Below, piece after piece: positions 1-13,326 of a stretch of 64,000 nt of DNA; within the stretch, counting starts at the first letter, position 1; each line of letters starts with the position of its first letter. The translations under genes and the position numbers were made by a program. Under the pieces are notes generated by a model that saw only the letters and a program-made list of their open reading frames with translations, was not told the origin of the DNA and searched no databases. Source of the stretch: Chrysomallon squamiferum (lineage: Eukaryota > Mollusca > Gastropoda > Neomphalida > Peltospiridae); NCBI GenBank assembly GCA_012295275.1, contig CM022669.1, positions 3,906,494 through 3,970,493 on the forward strand, read 5' to 3'.

Positions 1-410
1 CTCTAGGTGTGTGACTTTTACACAGTTTTTATTAGTGAACACGTGCAGTGCTCTGTAGTAACATACCCACGTACACACATGTGTTCTCGTATGGAAATTT
101 CAGTACAATAATTATCTTCATTTACCAGAAAACCACCAAAAAAAACAAATGTACATTTAAACACACATAATATAACAATACTTTCTCCATTCCTCTATTT
201 CTTTTCTTCTCTCTCTCTCTCCTTCTGTTCATCTAGCTCTCTCGCTATCCTCCCGCAAAGATACACAGAGTAATTAAGCAAACTTGTTAATATTCCTTGT
301 GTAAAATTTACTTTTATTTTATTTCTATGCTTTATATATATATCAAGATTTCTATATATCAGCTTTTCATATAATTCGTATGTATATATATGTGTGTGTG
401 TGTGTGTATA

Positions 411-418
411 ATAGATAA

Positions 419-453
<35 letters not shown>

Positions 454-497
454 AACAGATGGATGGATAGATAGATAGACGGATGGATGGATGGATG

Positions 498-529
<32 letters not shown>

Positions 530-580
530 CATAGATAGATAGATAGATATAGCTAGACAGACAGACAGATAGATAGATAT
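411..580. repeat. Compound GATA/GACA/GGAT tetranucleotide microsatellite
   Basis: About 170 bp of GATA repeats interrupted by GACA and GGAT runs. On the minus strand it gives a spurious frame of Ile, Tyr, Leu and Ser. It is flanked on the left by a short TA/GT run. Confidence 0.95.
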
Positions 581-1722
581 AAACATTTCTCTATATCAGC
601 CTTTCATATATTTTTTCTGTTTGTATCTGATAATACAATATTGTTCTCATTTCAAAATTTTCAAGTAAATATACTGCCATACAACAGCTAGGATGTAGCA
701 AAAATTCAATAAAATAATATAGCACAACATTTCAGTGTAAAATTGCAATACATACATTTTCTATGCATTATAATTAGATAATTAAATTTCTATCATTTTA
801 GTCACAGCAAAATATGTATGTGTATTAAATTTGTATGTATGAATGCATGTATGTATGAATGTATATATGTATGAGTCTATGTATGTGTGAGTGTGTGTGT
901 ATTTTTTTTTTTTTTTTTTTTTTTATTATTTTTAAAAAGGCCATGCATCTATGTATTTGGCATTTTATAAAAAAGAAGAAAAAAAATCCTGTATGTAAAT
1001 AAGACACGAGAACATTTATAAAAGCAGAGTGAGGTGATTTCTACTTTGATTTGAAATGTAGCCTGAACACAGCTTATTTCTAAATAGCGTGGTCCCTGGC
1101 TTTGCGCTTTCACCTCAGTTGAGCGGAAAAGATTTCTCCTGACAATGTTAATTTGAAAAGTCTGCTTTTCGCGAAGCCCTGTGTTGTAGATTGTAATTTC
1201 CAGGGTATCGGAGTACAGCCAGTAGACAAAGGTTTGTAAGGCGATAAGATAATGAATAAAAGATGTCTGCATGAATATGCATGTTAATTCCTAACTTGAC
1301 TCTAAGTGAAAATTACTTTTTGATCTAAGTTCCTGTTAGTTCAAGAAAGGAATCTGTATTCTGAAGCCACTTTTCAGATAAATACGTAAGTGAATATACA
1401 TGGAAACACATATATGCACATATAGATAGAAAAACGTAATTCCATATGTCTGTATATGTGTATATGTAAGAGTGTATGTGTATGTGTGTGTGTTTGTCTG
1501 TATATATATACGTACATGAATTACATGTATTCCTACATAGAAAAACGTACTTACATATCCACGTACACAGACGTACATATACTTACATACATACATTCAT
1601 ATACACATACACACACACTATCAGAGTACTAATAATAATATCAGTAGCAGCAATGGTGATAGTCTAAATAATAAGTAGTCAATGAATCAGTTAAATTAAC
1701 GTAAATTAATTAATTAATTAAT

Positions 1723-1766
1723 CTGTGTGTGTGTGTGTGTGTGTGTGGGTGTGTCTGTGTGTGTGT

Positions 1767-1806
<40 letters not shown>
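1723..1806. repeat. (GT)n microsatellite
   Basis: About 84 bp of GT dinucleotides with a few GGGT and CTGT interruptions. The His-Thr open frame on the opposite strand is an artefact of the repeat. Confidence 0.95.
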
Positions 1807-1809
<3 letters not shown>

Positions 1810-3369
1810 GCGGCTAAATAAGTTAGCCATGTGGATGTCCGTGAGAAATAATTATAAATGATTCGGCTGCAATATATATTTATTGACATCGTCAATTTAT
1901 TTGACACGTGTTTCAAGATACTTTTCAAATTAAATTAGACGCTAATGTTTTAAAAGACTGGACTACAAAAGGTGGAGGAAATAAATTACCGTTACTGTAG
2001 AGAACTATATTATAATTACATTCTAGCTTCTATTTGCTTGTTATTGTATGAAACGTACGTGGTTAAATTGTAAATATTATTATGAAGCTACATAGAACTC
2101 AAAGCAGCATAGTACACTCCTTCCGTATTATTCATAGATTTCTATTAATCTTGTAATATGTTATTTTCAGCAATATATTAAGTTAAAGTTACATTCATAT
2201 ACACAAATCATAACCATTATTCAGTATGTACAACTAAAGGATTATATAAATTAGCAAGACAAAAGATGTCCGATACATTTTATCAGATGAGGTTTTAAAA
2301 GCATTTTCGCGATAAAAAGATAAGTTAGTTTATAAAACTTATATAATATAAGATGACTTACCTATAGATGTAATCCGACTTAGTAAATCCGAAAATATTT
2401 GTTTAAGTTTCCAAATATATTGGAGCCAACATGGTAATCCATAAAGTGTAAACAAACTTTACTGTTTTACGTCAAACATTTATGACGTCATTTCCCCTCT
2501 TAAATACCGGAGCTTAACTAGTAGAACGAAACGAATAATATAATAAAATAGAAATAAAAATAAATAAATAAATAATAAATATATAAAGAAAAAGGATTTC
2601 GATTAATTTTTTTTATGGGATACAAGTTTAAATGCATAACTATAAGTAAAATATGAACTTCGCGTATTAATTTTTTTTGTTTTAATACTTGTTTAACTAT
2701 TTATATATAAGCGTTTTAAAACACAACATAGAAAACGAGTACATTTTTGTCAACTATGAATATAATTTATTAACTTCTTGTTATTTGCATGGATGTTTTG
2801 TTTGTTTATCGGTATTAGAATCATTATTACTGTTATTTGTTTATTTATTTATTTATTTATTTATTTATCATCGTCATCATCATCATCATTATCAGTATTG
2901 TTACTACTGCTATTATTTTGAATGATCTACAATGTATTTACTTTCATATAAAATATTGCAATGATGATTTTAACTTTTGCCGGTGACTGTTTGACTGAAA
3001 GTTATTTGAAAATGTAACATGTGTCGAAGTACTGAGAAAACTCACTGTTGACACATTCCGTGGACTCAATACTTCGATAAATCGCAATATGTTGCTTTTT
3101 GCGTCTGAATGTAGACGTTGCTCAAGTTGTCGTGCTTGGCGGCGGCTGCATCCGATATTAAACGAAATGAAAGAAGGAGAGATAAAAAGAATGAAAGGGA
3201 CACAAAAAAAAAAAAAAAAAAATAGGGAGTTAAGAAATGAAAAATGAAGAAGAAAAACGCTTCAAAGTGTTAATGTAAAGTACAGTGGGAGAATCAATAT
3301 TTCAATATTCCAGTCAAGTTTGTGGCTGTGACATCTCATTTAGAAACTTTTCAGGGTGTTATGCTTTCA

Positions 3370-3745
3370 TAACGCTGTCCACAACTGTGCAGCAGCTAGA
3401 ACAACAATATAAAACTTTACATGTGTAGCAAATGGGAGACAACCGCTGCGTAACAACGGTATAATAATATAGCTATGCATCAAATGGCTTTTGGAACGCA
3501 ACACCTGTGACACGTATACATAATTTACAAATAAAGTATGTAACAAATGGCATTAATAACAAATTGGAGACAACCCGCTAGGCAATAACTAAAACAATAA
3601 TATAAAAGTATGAGTGTACAACAAATGGGAGAAAACCGCCGTGCAGCAGTAAGGAACAATAAATATAAAGTTTGAAATATGTTACAAAATAAATGGCAAA
3701 CAATCGCTGAGCAACAAAATATGGTAAAAATAAAATAGTGATTCG
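3370..3745. repeat. Degenerate minisatellite, unit about 60-77 bp
   Basis: A phrase of the form AACAATAATATAAAA ... GTAACAAATGG(G)AGACAACCGCTG recurs at least four times at irregular spacing: about 3392-3448, 3530-3580, 3583-3640 and 3642-3702, with a decayed fifth piece after 3703. Units differ by substitutions and small indels, so the array is old. No coding frame runs through it. Confidence 0.6.
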
Positions 3746-6227
3746 TCAGAAAGAAAATAAATAAATTAGAAAATTACCTGTCAAAAATGAATATTAACGT
3801 ATAAATGAATATAGTCAATAAAGCAAATTATAAATAAAATAATGCAATGAAATTGTGACCGACATCATCCATAAATTATGAAATCGCAGTTTCTTTTACC
3901 GACCTTTTTTGTTTTTCTATTTTATTAATTTATTAATTAATTAATTTATTTTAATATCTACATGTTATTTTTTTTTAAATTTATTTATTTATTTGTTATT
4001 TATTTATTTATTACCGTTTTTTAATAAATGGCTTTCTTGTTGAGACGATCTAGAAAACTATCATTTATTCCACAGAGATATATTCATGAAATGTACGGCA
4101 GCTCGAAGTATTATTCCTGAGAAAGAGCTGAATTAACGACTGTTAAAAATGAATTTATCTGTCTCCTTACGGCTCCCTCTGGTGAGCATTAATCATCAAG
4201 TATTAAAGGAAACACATAATACCTTATCAACCGACAAAACTAAACAATAAATTCGGCACAGGATTTCTTTCCCACTGAATAATTTTCGCTGAATATATTC
4301 GATATCGTGGTTCAAAATGATTAACAATGCAATTTTTGGCTTCACTTATTTCAAGTCACGGCAGTAACCGAAAAGAAATCTAAACAATGATCAGTTCATG
4401 GGAAAGCATTACAAGGAAGGATTGCACGCGCTAAGTTGTATACTTTATACAGATTCAGGTCCTAGATGTTGTGTATAATTAATAGGTTGAGAAAATAGCG
4501 GTATATTTATTATTTTTGTTTAAATCATTTCTTTTCTCAAATGGAGAACCTCTTTAAAATACGATATCTACAATTTGTTTTTTTTCGTTTTATTCGAATA
4601 TCATGTTTTAGAAACCGTATTTTAAATATGGAATGCATGGGGGATATAATAATAAGAAGAAGAAGAAAAAAAACGAAAACAACAACAATAATAATAAATG
4701 TACTAAAAGTAGGAATAATAATGGTAATAAAAACAGTAATAACAACAAAAAAAACCTGCAGTAATAATGATAAAGCTAGAAAACATAACTTTTTTGGCAT
4801 TGTTATGAGCAAATAAGAAAAAGAGAGATTAAACAGGAGTAGAAAAACACCTGTAATTGTCATTAAAGAGGTAGAGAATTTAGAGGATTCAGTAACTGCC
4901 AAGAAAGTAATCAGTAAAACACAGCTGACAGGTGTGGGGATCAGACTTGCAGATACGTAGAATTATACCAAACACAAAGATCAATCATCTCAAGTTTTTA
5001 AATAAAATTAAACTCAAGAGCAGGTCGAAGAGAAATTCAGGATGTTTTGCATACACCCAAACACATACAAACAGTCCTGGATAACACGTATATTTATATC
5101 AAGTGACAGTAAGTTGAATTGTTGGGAATTTTGAAATATCCAAACAAACCATTCTAAATTACAAACGGGCGACTGAGATACTACTGTGTTATGTGTTTTC
5201 GTGCAATTTATCCCATGTTCTGTTTTTCTTAATGGGCCTACCAGTAGCTAAACGAAATGCATGCTAGCTCACCACGTGTAAAAACACACTTGTATATACT
5301 TTATGGTATACATCTGTACTGATGCAGTGAAAAAAAACAAAAAAACACCAAGATTATAACTGCAGGAAATAAGAGATTACTTGTAATAAACTTAATAAAT
5401 ATCAACTTGAGATTGCAAGTAATATTTATGCTTAGCGGTTTTAGTGATATTTAATGAACAGAAACAAAGGATACTTGTTAAACTGTTTCTAACTTTGTAT
5501 TTCTCTTTAAATTTCTTTCTTTTTCTTATGACCTCTCTCTCTCAGTTTATCTTTATGTGTTTTTTGTTTTTTTTTCATTCTTCTTCTTATTGCATCCTTT
5601 ACTTTGATATCTCTAAACAGTTATCAGTTCTTTTATTGAATAATAATAATAATAATAATAATACATTTTATATTATTTTCCATAACAATACAGTTTTATG
5701 TTAAAGTTTTTAAAACATATTTATTTTTATTTTGGCTACTTTATATATGACGATATTATCATCAATAAGTAAAACAGATCTTTTTATATTTTAAAATTAG
5801 TCAAAAATTCATGCAATTCTAAACGAATATTGGCGGAAGACATTTATGATGCCTGATATAGTCAAAGCGTGGCCGAAGAATTTTAGTTTTTTACTTTAGT
5901 GTCGGAATTTATTTAAACAAGTGAAGTTTACTGTTTTATATCCGAACAAAACTGTATAATAAAATGAACATAAAATGCGTCTAATTCACAAATCGTTCCA
6001 AACAAATGATTCTCACTTTGCTGTTTCTGGCATCATGTTCCAGACTTCGTGTTAACTGTTACTACGCAATATTTGTCAGCCGAAATCAGCATCATCGGAT
6101 CAAGATGTTTTTTTTTTTTTTTTTTTTTTTTTTGTTTTAGATTTTTTAAAGTTGTGGAGTATTTTTATTTTTAATTATTTATTTATTTTTCACATGTTTG
6201 TAACAATATCATATCTTTTACCATCAG

Positions 6228-6282
6228 GACGAGAAGAATCAGATTATAAAGATCAGTGTTTGGCTTCGACAGGTGAGTTTTT

Positions 6283-6313
<31 letters not shown>

Positions 6314-7427
6314 TTCTCTTTTCATTCATTCATCCATCCATTCGTTTATTTATTTATTCATTCATTTTTTCTTCCGTTCGTTTATTTATTCATTTGTTTG
6401 TTTATTTATCTATTTATTTATTTATTTAATTATTTATTTATTTTATATTACGCTTTAAAAAAACGAAATGCTTATTAAATCATTTTATTAATATGTGTCA
6501 TTTCTTATTGTGCTTTTCCTGTTAAATTATGCCTTTGGTGTTATGAATAATAGGTCATATTTCCAAGTTATTTTGTTTTGAACTTATCACTGGTCATAAA
6601 GACAATAAAATAAAACTGCTACGCAAAACGTTTGATACGCAGTTCTATCTGTTGCTAAGTGAAGTCATGACGACATTACCTGTCAGCAACAGATCTCAAA
6701 CAAATCGTGTAGCACTCATTGTACTCGATGACATAAAGGTACAGAAAAATTAGAAAAAGAAAAGAAAAGGAAAAAATACAAACAAAATAACTTGGGAATT
6801 ATTCAAAATATATTTACACTATTTTTTGTTTAATATAATTTTAATTCGAAAGACGCAAAAAAAAACTAAATAAATAAAAACAAAATACATAAATAAAAAG
6901 ATTAAAGTAAATAAAGTGAAGAAAGAAAGAAGAAGAAGAAAAGGTTTTATTTGAAGCTAACGTTTAATGACTACTTATCTAATCGCAGACATATTTACAG
7001 CATCATTTGAAATTATGCCATGATACGCAGACTACTTTATGTTTTATTTCTTATTTTATTTTAAACAAGATCAATCAGTTTCGTTTTAGGTAAGTCTGAC
7101 AGGTAATCTTTAATGTTACATTCAAAACAGAATACAGTGTATATTTTGATTTACTTGATAATGCTGAGGGTGTCTGAAAGTAAAGAATCATAAACTCAGA
7201 AAGTAAGTAATAATAAAAAGTAATTAACTACAATATCTGGGTAATCAAGACGTGTCGGACAACTCTGTATTCAGTCAGATGTATGTGTTCTGTTGTAGGA
7301 ATGGTATGACATGCGACTGCAGTGGGACCCTGAAGAATACGGAGGAGTAAAAAACTTCACATCCCGTCTAACGATCTGTGGAAACCAGATCTTGTCTTGT
7401 ACAACAAGTCAGTAGAAATAAACGATT

Positions 7428-7513
<86 letters not shown>

Positions 7514-9680
7514 GCACGGACACAGAGTCATATTAACATTCACAAATCAAACATATTTTTTTCGTAAGAAATATATATATATATATATATAATTTTTTAA
7601 CCTAAAAATCTGAAGTATGACTTGTTGACAGCACACTCTCAAAATACAAATCATATTATAATGTTCTATCATAGTTTGATCACGTACACGTTTAAACAGC
7701 ATGACTGCCAGATTAACGCTAAAGTTAGGATATCACTGCTGCAGGAAATAACTACTTGCACAGATGTGGGGTTGATAACATAACAGTATAATATTTTTCT
7801 TTCTGTCATCGTTGTTGTATGAAATTTGGCTGTAACGTACACAAAATGCATATTTTCCTAATTTTTAAAACGCCTCACTGTTTATCTTATTTACTTTTGT
7901 AACTGAAAGAGTACTCTGTAATGTGTATAATTATTAATATTACAATATCTACTATTATTATTGCTTTCTGTTACGAATAAAAATAACGATAGTAAATACA
8001 CATTAAACATGAACATCAAAAGGTGTGATAATAATGATGACGTCTAAAATGCTGACGATAATGATTAATACGATAGCATTGTTATATGTGATACATTTCT
8101 TTTTTTCAGTGCTGATGGTGATTTTGTGGTGACACTACAGACGAAGGCGACTGTACATCATAACGGCTGGATTGTCTGGGAGCCGCCTGCCATCTACAAA
8201 AGTTACTGTGAAATTGACGTGGAGTTCTTTCCTTTCGACATGCAGGAATGTTTTCTCAAATTCGGATCATGGACCTACGACGGTACCCAGCTCGACCTTC
8301 AGCACGTCTGCGACAACGGTGTTGAAGTCGCTAATAATATAATTGTCATAGACAGAGGCATAGATCTGAGGGATTTCTATGCTAACATAGAATGGGACAT
8401 AATAAATGCAACAGCTCAAAGAAGGGTCAAGTATTACCCTTGCTGCCCCGAGCCGTATCCTGACATAATGTTTAACGTGACACTGCGCAGGCGCACACTG
8501 TTTTATACGTTGAACCTCATCATGCCTTGTATTTCAATATCCTGTCTCACAGTTCTTGTGTTTTATCTTCCAGCCGACAGTGCCGAGAAAATCACATTGT
8601 GTATTTCTATTCTCCTCGCTTTGACTATGTTTTTCTTGCTATTGTCTGACATAACTCCGCCCACATCTTTGGTGATACCACTGATTGGCAAATACTTGCT
8701 CTTTGTTCTAATTGTCGTGTCTCTGTCTATTTTCCTGACTGTATATACTTTACACATCAATTTCAAAACGCCTACTACTCACAAAATGTCGCCATGGGTG
8801 CGGAAAGTGTTTACAGAAATACTGCCCAGAATCCTGCTCATGAAACGTCCGGTTTTCAGGAAGAATTCCCCAGTTGGCAACAAAACTTGTAACGGAACTG
8901 AAGCGAAAGAGCCATCAGTTACGTCAGCATCACGTGACCGCCACACCTATGAAAATGTAGGTCAAGGTGAACACTTGGGAGAGCCCGAAGTTCCAAAATC
9001 AAAATTTGCACCTTGTGTGACAGAGGCGCTGTATGGAGTGAAATTCATCGCCGACCATTTGAAGAAAGAAGACGAGGATATGATGGTAAGTAGGAGTTAC
9101 TGAAATGACATATAAAACTGGATATTATGTAAATAAAATACAATGAGAGAATACGTCAAACACATATGCGCACCTACATATATACATACATTTATGAATA
9201 CGTACACGCATACATACATTTATAAACACATACATACATACATTATAAATGCATACATGCATGGATGGACTAAAGACAAAATGATAGTGACGAAGATTAA
9301 AGTGTGGTGAGACAAATGTATTGAGTAATAAAGACAGTCAGTCAAACAGCTAGATAGATGGTCACGGATAGACATACAAAGAAATACAGACTGAATAATT
9401 CGTATTCCTTCTTTTCTTTCTTCTTCTTTTTTTTTTTCTTCTTATTGTAAATATTTTGTGAAAAAAAACACTTGAAATCACATTTAGTTCACTATTGTTT
9501 ATTTTGCAGGAAGTGCGGGACTGGAAATACATTGCTATGGTGATGGACAGATTTTTTCTGGTGATATTTTCAACAGCTTGTTTCTGCGGAACTGTCAGTA
9601 TTTTCTTATTTGCGCCATCTTTGTACGATCCTCGCTTACCGCTGGCCAATGAAGATCCAAATAACACATGTGTTTATTGA
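6228..9680 (+). CDS. Nicotinic acetylcholine receptor alpha-type subunit, copy 1 (5' incomplete, 1-bp frameshift)
   Basis: Cys-loop ligand-gated cation channel subunit of the plasma membrane. Visible exons are 6228-6272, 7299-7407, 8110-9085 and 9510-9680 (stop TGA 9678-9680). The first encodes [15 protein letters not shown], the conserved strand before EWYD...L.W.P..YGG. The third carries the Cys loop (two Cys 13 residues apart, with FPFD), a vicinal Cys pair in loop C ([11 protein letters not shown]), which marks an alpha-type subunit, then M1, M2 ([14 protein letters not shown], a Glu at -1' and no anionic Pro insertion, so cation-selective), M3 and the cytoplasmic loop. The last exon encodes M4. 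The exon at 7299-7407 is 109 bp, whereas copy 2 has 110 bp: the A run at 7349-7354 is one base short and shifts the frame, so the gene is a pseudogene, an allele, or a consensus error. The signal peptide and first strands were not found. Confidence 0.9.
6277..6452. repeat. TTTA-rich microsatellite in receptor intron
   Basis: Long runs of ATTT/TTTA mixed with ATTC and GTTT, starting five bases after the exon that ends at 6272. It produces spurious Tyr-Leu-Phe-Ile frames on the plus strand. Confidence 0.9.
7432..7514. repeat. (CT)n(CA)n microsatellite in receptor intron
   Basis: About 60 bp of CT repeats running into about 22 bp of CA repeats, in the intron between receptor copy 1 exons 7299-7407 and 8110-9085. 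Confidence 0.95.
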
Positions 9681-9754
9681 TTTTATTATTTTATTTATTT
9701 ATTTTTATTTTTTGGTTGTTTTTCTTTTAAATATATATTTCCCCCCTTTTTCGT

Positions 9755-9885
9755 CATTTTTTCTGTGACCGTCTGCTAATGTTCGTAAATAATCGTTAAT
9801 ATTCGTTAATTATTGTTTATGTCCGCTAATGTTCGTAACAATTTGTTACTTTTCGTTCCGTTTCGTCATTTTTCGTTATTCCACG
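9755..9885. repeat. Short degenerate repeat of a TTCGTTAAT-like motif
   Basis: Variants of (A)TGTTCGTAA, ATCGTTAAT, ATTCGTTAAT and TTTTCGTT follow one another every 12-18 bp just downstream of receptor copy 1. No hairpin or coding frame is evident. Confidence 0.5.
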
Positions 9886-10163
9886 ACCATAGTTTGGATC
9901 TGTGATACTATCCTTTTAGATTAATTATTTATGCATTATAAATACATAAAAGAGTTTTATAAGTAATAATTGTTACATAGAACAATAACAATCAGGTATG
10001 TGACTCATTGTCTTTTTGTTTTCTATGTGATATCTACTGAAATATACTGTGTTGTTATTAAATTATATACATTGTATATCATCTCTTGTCTTAATAAAAT
10101 GTTTTATAAATAAATGTTTTTTGTTATTTTAATTTATTTAAGACTACCATTTATCTATCTGAG

Positions 10164-10168
<5 letters not shown>

Positions 10169-10231
<63 letters not shown>
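10169..10231. repeat. (ATT)n microsatellite
   Basis: About 20 ATT units directly before the 105-bp duplicated segment at 10232-10438. Confidence 0.95.
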
Positions 10232-10438
10232 TAAAAAGCTAAAAATAATTACGAACCTTTAAATACAGAATATGTAAATAAGAGAAATGAATGTTATTGT
10301 AAAATAATTAATCTTTATTTCAATATCAGTATTGTTATTATTTAAAAAGCTGAAAATAATTACGAACCTTTAAATACAGAATATATAGATAAGAGAAATG
10401 AATGTTATTGTAAAATAATTAATCGTTATTTCAATATT
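10228..10438. repeat. Two-copy direct repeat of about 105 bp
   Basis: The segment starting TATTTAAAAAGCTAAAAATA (about 10228-10330) recurs at about 10338-10438 with only a few substitutions (A/G in the AGCT[A/G]AAA word, GTAAAT versus ATAGAT, CTTT versus CGTT). It abuts an ATT microsatellite, so a replication-slippage or local tandem duplication is likely. No coding function was seen. Confidence 0.85.
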
Positions 10439-11099
10439 AATCCAACACAGTTTTCAAGATGCGTTTTAAGTACTGAACCAATAGAAACACACCTCTATAT
10501 AAATAAAAACGCATAATTTGTTTCTTCTACGTAGTACATTTCTGTTTATCTGGAATGACGTCATTACTGGAAAACTGTCTTTAGATGATATTATTAATAA
10601 ACAAGTAAATATGTAAAATATATAATAACAAAAGAACAAAACAAAAAAAAAAATGAAAACTGAAAAACTAAAACAAAAGAATGAAATTACAACTCCCACT
10701 ATTGTGATAACACTGATATTGTTGAATTTAGCTTAGACGTTCTGACACAATTGTTGTTGTTGTTGTTATGTTTGTTCTTTTTCTTCAGTGACTATATGCT
10801 ATTTTAGGGAGCCATTTATCGCATTAAAACTCTTTAATGCACATTTTTAATAATTATACAAACTAATTTTATCATCGTTCAAAATATACAGCAGCTAAAA
10901 AAAAATGAAGCTGATCTATTTCCATAAGCAAAATGACAAAAAGCAGCCTGTGCTCTCTCTTTTATCAAACTAACCTGCTTTTTGACTTTATTATCATTTA
11001 AAAGATGATACAAAGTCACAACTGTTCAATATCATGAAAGAACCCTTTACATAAACTAAATTATTTTGAGCGTATTTATATGAAATATCTTGCTCGGTG

Positions 11100-11560
11100 T
11101 ATCAAAGGTTTAGTTGTGGGAGAACAGGCACGCTACACATCTTTAAGCTGCTACAACGACCTCGCCTTCGTTGGCGTCGCTGCTACGTGATTACTAAAAG
11201 ACATATGTTCTGTTTCCTAAACGCCAGTGGAAAACACTTCACGCGGAGGCGCCTGTGGCCATAAACAAGCAATCTAGCCAGGTGTTTTGCTTGTAAGCTA
11301 ACGCCAGGTGAAGAATTTCTTAACTATCAACTGCACTGCTACATTTTCTCGCGTGTTCTAGGCTGGCTGGGTTTGGCAGGGAAAGCGAGTCTGTTAACAG
11401 AACACGAGGGGGCTGGCAGACTCAACATGGAATGGCGTCCATCTAGCCAGTTAGATGTCAGTAGGTGTTAGGCAAATGGAGTTTCATACACAGCGGACAA
11501 GTATGTGTATTAGCGATCGCCCACACATTTGGGTATAATTATGAGTAACAGATTTTAGAT
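11100..11560. other. Less AT-rich patch between receptor genes, function unknown
   Basis: This roughly 460-bp patch has clearly higher GC content than the surrounding DNA and lacks microsatellites. It sits about 1.8-2.2 kb upstream of the first recognised exon of receptor copy 2, so it could hold its promoter or first exon. I saw no convincing signal peptide or splice-bounded frame. A short TE remnant is the alternative. Confidence 0.25.
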
Positions 11561-12654
11561 TCCTGACATAAGTGATACATTATTACTGGAAACACTATTA
11601 GCAAGGCTGTCTTTCGTGCATCTTTTTAAAATAATTGTTATTAATAATAACGGGATTCCACTACTGATCGGAAACAGAATGGAATGAATAAATGAATATT
11701 TGTTTTTCTTAAAGATCTTGCCTATTCAAAATTCAACGTGACGTACACTTATGTGAATTAAGAAATTATTTTAAATATTAACTTTTATTAAATGTCAACT
11801 ATGTAAAGTTTAATAAGGTGTGAGAGAAGAAAGGTGCTGTTGTTTAAGTCTTGACAGTTAGCAGTAAAGTATGGTTAATGTGTACCTTCTCGTGTATCGA
11901 AATACACATTTATCTCTGCTTTTCGTGAGTAATCGATATGAGCTACGGTGGACTGAACTTGTGACCTATCATTTCTCATGCGAGAGTTTTAAATATAATA
12001 AATTAATTAACATCTTGCCTCGCGTGCAGAAATTTATTTCCTGTTTTTACATATAACATACCTCTTATATACGACAGAATTGTCTGTTTGTAATTATGAC
12101 TTTTTAATTTCTTAACTTTTTTCAATTCACCATTTTTATTTTATTTTATTTTAAGATTACAGGAAATGAGGCATTACTTTGATATTTTTCTTAATGTACT
12201 TTTATTAGGAAGAGATTAATGGAAATTTTGTATTTTTTCAACGTCTGCTGTTTTAGAAATAATAATACCAATGGCGTGACGTCAGAAGGTCAGGAAAGGT
12301 GTTATTCACCGATAAATACAGCTTTGACCATCAAACAATTTGCTTTACTGTATTCGTAGTCTTTTGTAGTAGCAATAGCTGTGAAGTAGTAGTAGTAGTA
12401 ACAATGTTGGTAATAATTATTAGTATATATACTATGAATATTTGTTTCTTTATAGTTTATATATGTATGTATGCATGTGTGTGTAAGAATGTACGCATGT
12501 ATGTATGTAAGTATGTACGTATGTATGTATTTTTATTTATATCCACACATTGATCTATAAATTCTGTGTTTATCTTTCACGTTTCTTTCTGAAGTACATA
12601 GCTTTATCACCTCTAGATTCTTAAACAGCCCATTTTACTGATAAAAGATTTGAA

Positions 12655-12686
<32 letters not shown>

Positions 12687-13326
12687 AAAAAAAAAACCGT
12701 AAACTGGAGGCGAAGTTGTTGGCAAGATCCCTAGTTGTGTTTCTCTTAATGGATTTGACAGTTTTTCTTTATGTCTGTGTGGCTTTCTTCTTCTTTTCTA
12801 CATCTTCAGAGGAATCCTGAATTAGCCGAACTAAAACATCATTCATGTTTAATTAGTTGTAAGTTGTAGTGTGCTATACCAAGCCATGCAATGTACAGAA
12901 AATAGAATTCACGTGTATCTGACTATCAGTCTACCTTCGTGTGTGTGAGCGTGTGAGCGTGTGTGTGTGTGTGTGTGTGTGTGAATGTGTGCGCGTGTGT
13001 TTCTGCCCTTCGATAAATCGATCAGTAGCTAAACGGGTAAATGGATGTACTAACACGTGCGTGCTTATATTTGTATACATTTATGTATATTATATGCATG
13101 TCTGTTTATATATATGTTTGTATGTATGTATGTTGTTGTTGCTATTATTGTTGTTATTATTATTTAATGAACTTTATTATAATAAATATGTTGCTATTAA
13201 TTAGGTAGTTTACTTTATTAACTCTCTCTCTCTCTCTCTCTCTCTTTCACTGCATAAATATATTTTTATCAACACACCAAGTTATCTCTTACAGTTCTAC
13301 CTTTACTTTGATGTATTTCGTTTCAG

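Larger units (their letters stand above)
1..6227. other. AT-rich non-coding flank upstream of the first receptor gene
   Basis: No exon could be recognised on either strand. The longer open frames here translate microsatellites or low-complexity AT-rich DNA. The upstream exons of the first nicotinic receptor gene (signal peptide and first beta strands) must lie here or further left, but I could not pick them out. A perfect CRE palindrome (TGACGTCA) is at 2483-2490, followed at about 2500 by an AT-rich TATA-like stretch; this is a possible but unproven promoter. A decayed minisatellite lies near 3370-3740. Confidence 0.6.
9681..13326. other. Spacer between the two receptor genes
   Basis: Contains the 3' flank of receptor copy 1, short repeats (9755-9885, 10169-10231, 10232-10438), a less AT-rich patch at about 11100-11560, perfect CRE palindromes at 10556-10563 and 12277-12284, and TATG/GT microsatellites near 12470-12530 and 12940-12985. 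The 5' exons of receptor copy 2 should lie here, but none could be recognised with confidence. Confidence 0.5.

Noticed and set aside
415-580. Possible CRISPR or satellite array
   Set aside because: Simple tetranucleotide repeats with no spacers; nothing in the window looks like a CRISPR array.
359-1928. Several open frames rich in Ile, Tyr, Ser, His and Thr
   Set aside because: Translations of GATA, TATG and GT microsatellites without start context, splice sites or domains.
4537-4902. Overlapping frames on both strands at 4537-4902
   Set aside because: Low-complexity AAT/AAC-rich DNA giving Leu/Ile/Val-rich or Lys/Asn-rich peptides; no domain or splice evidence.
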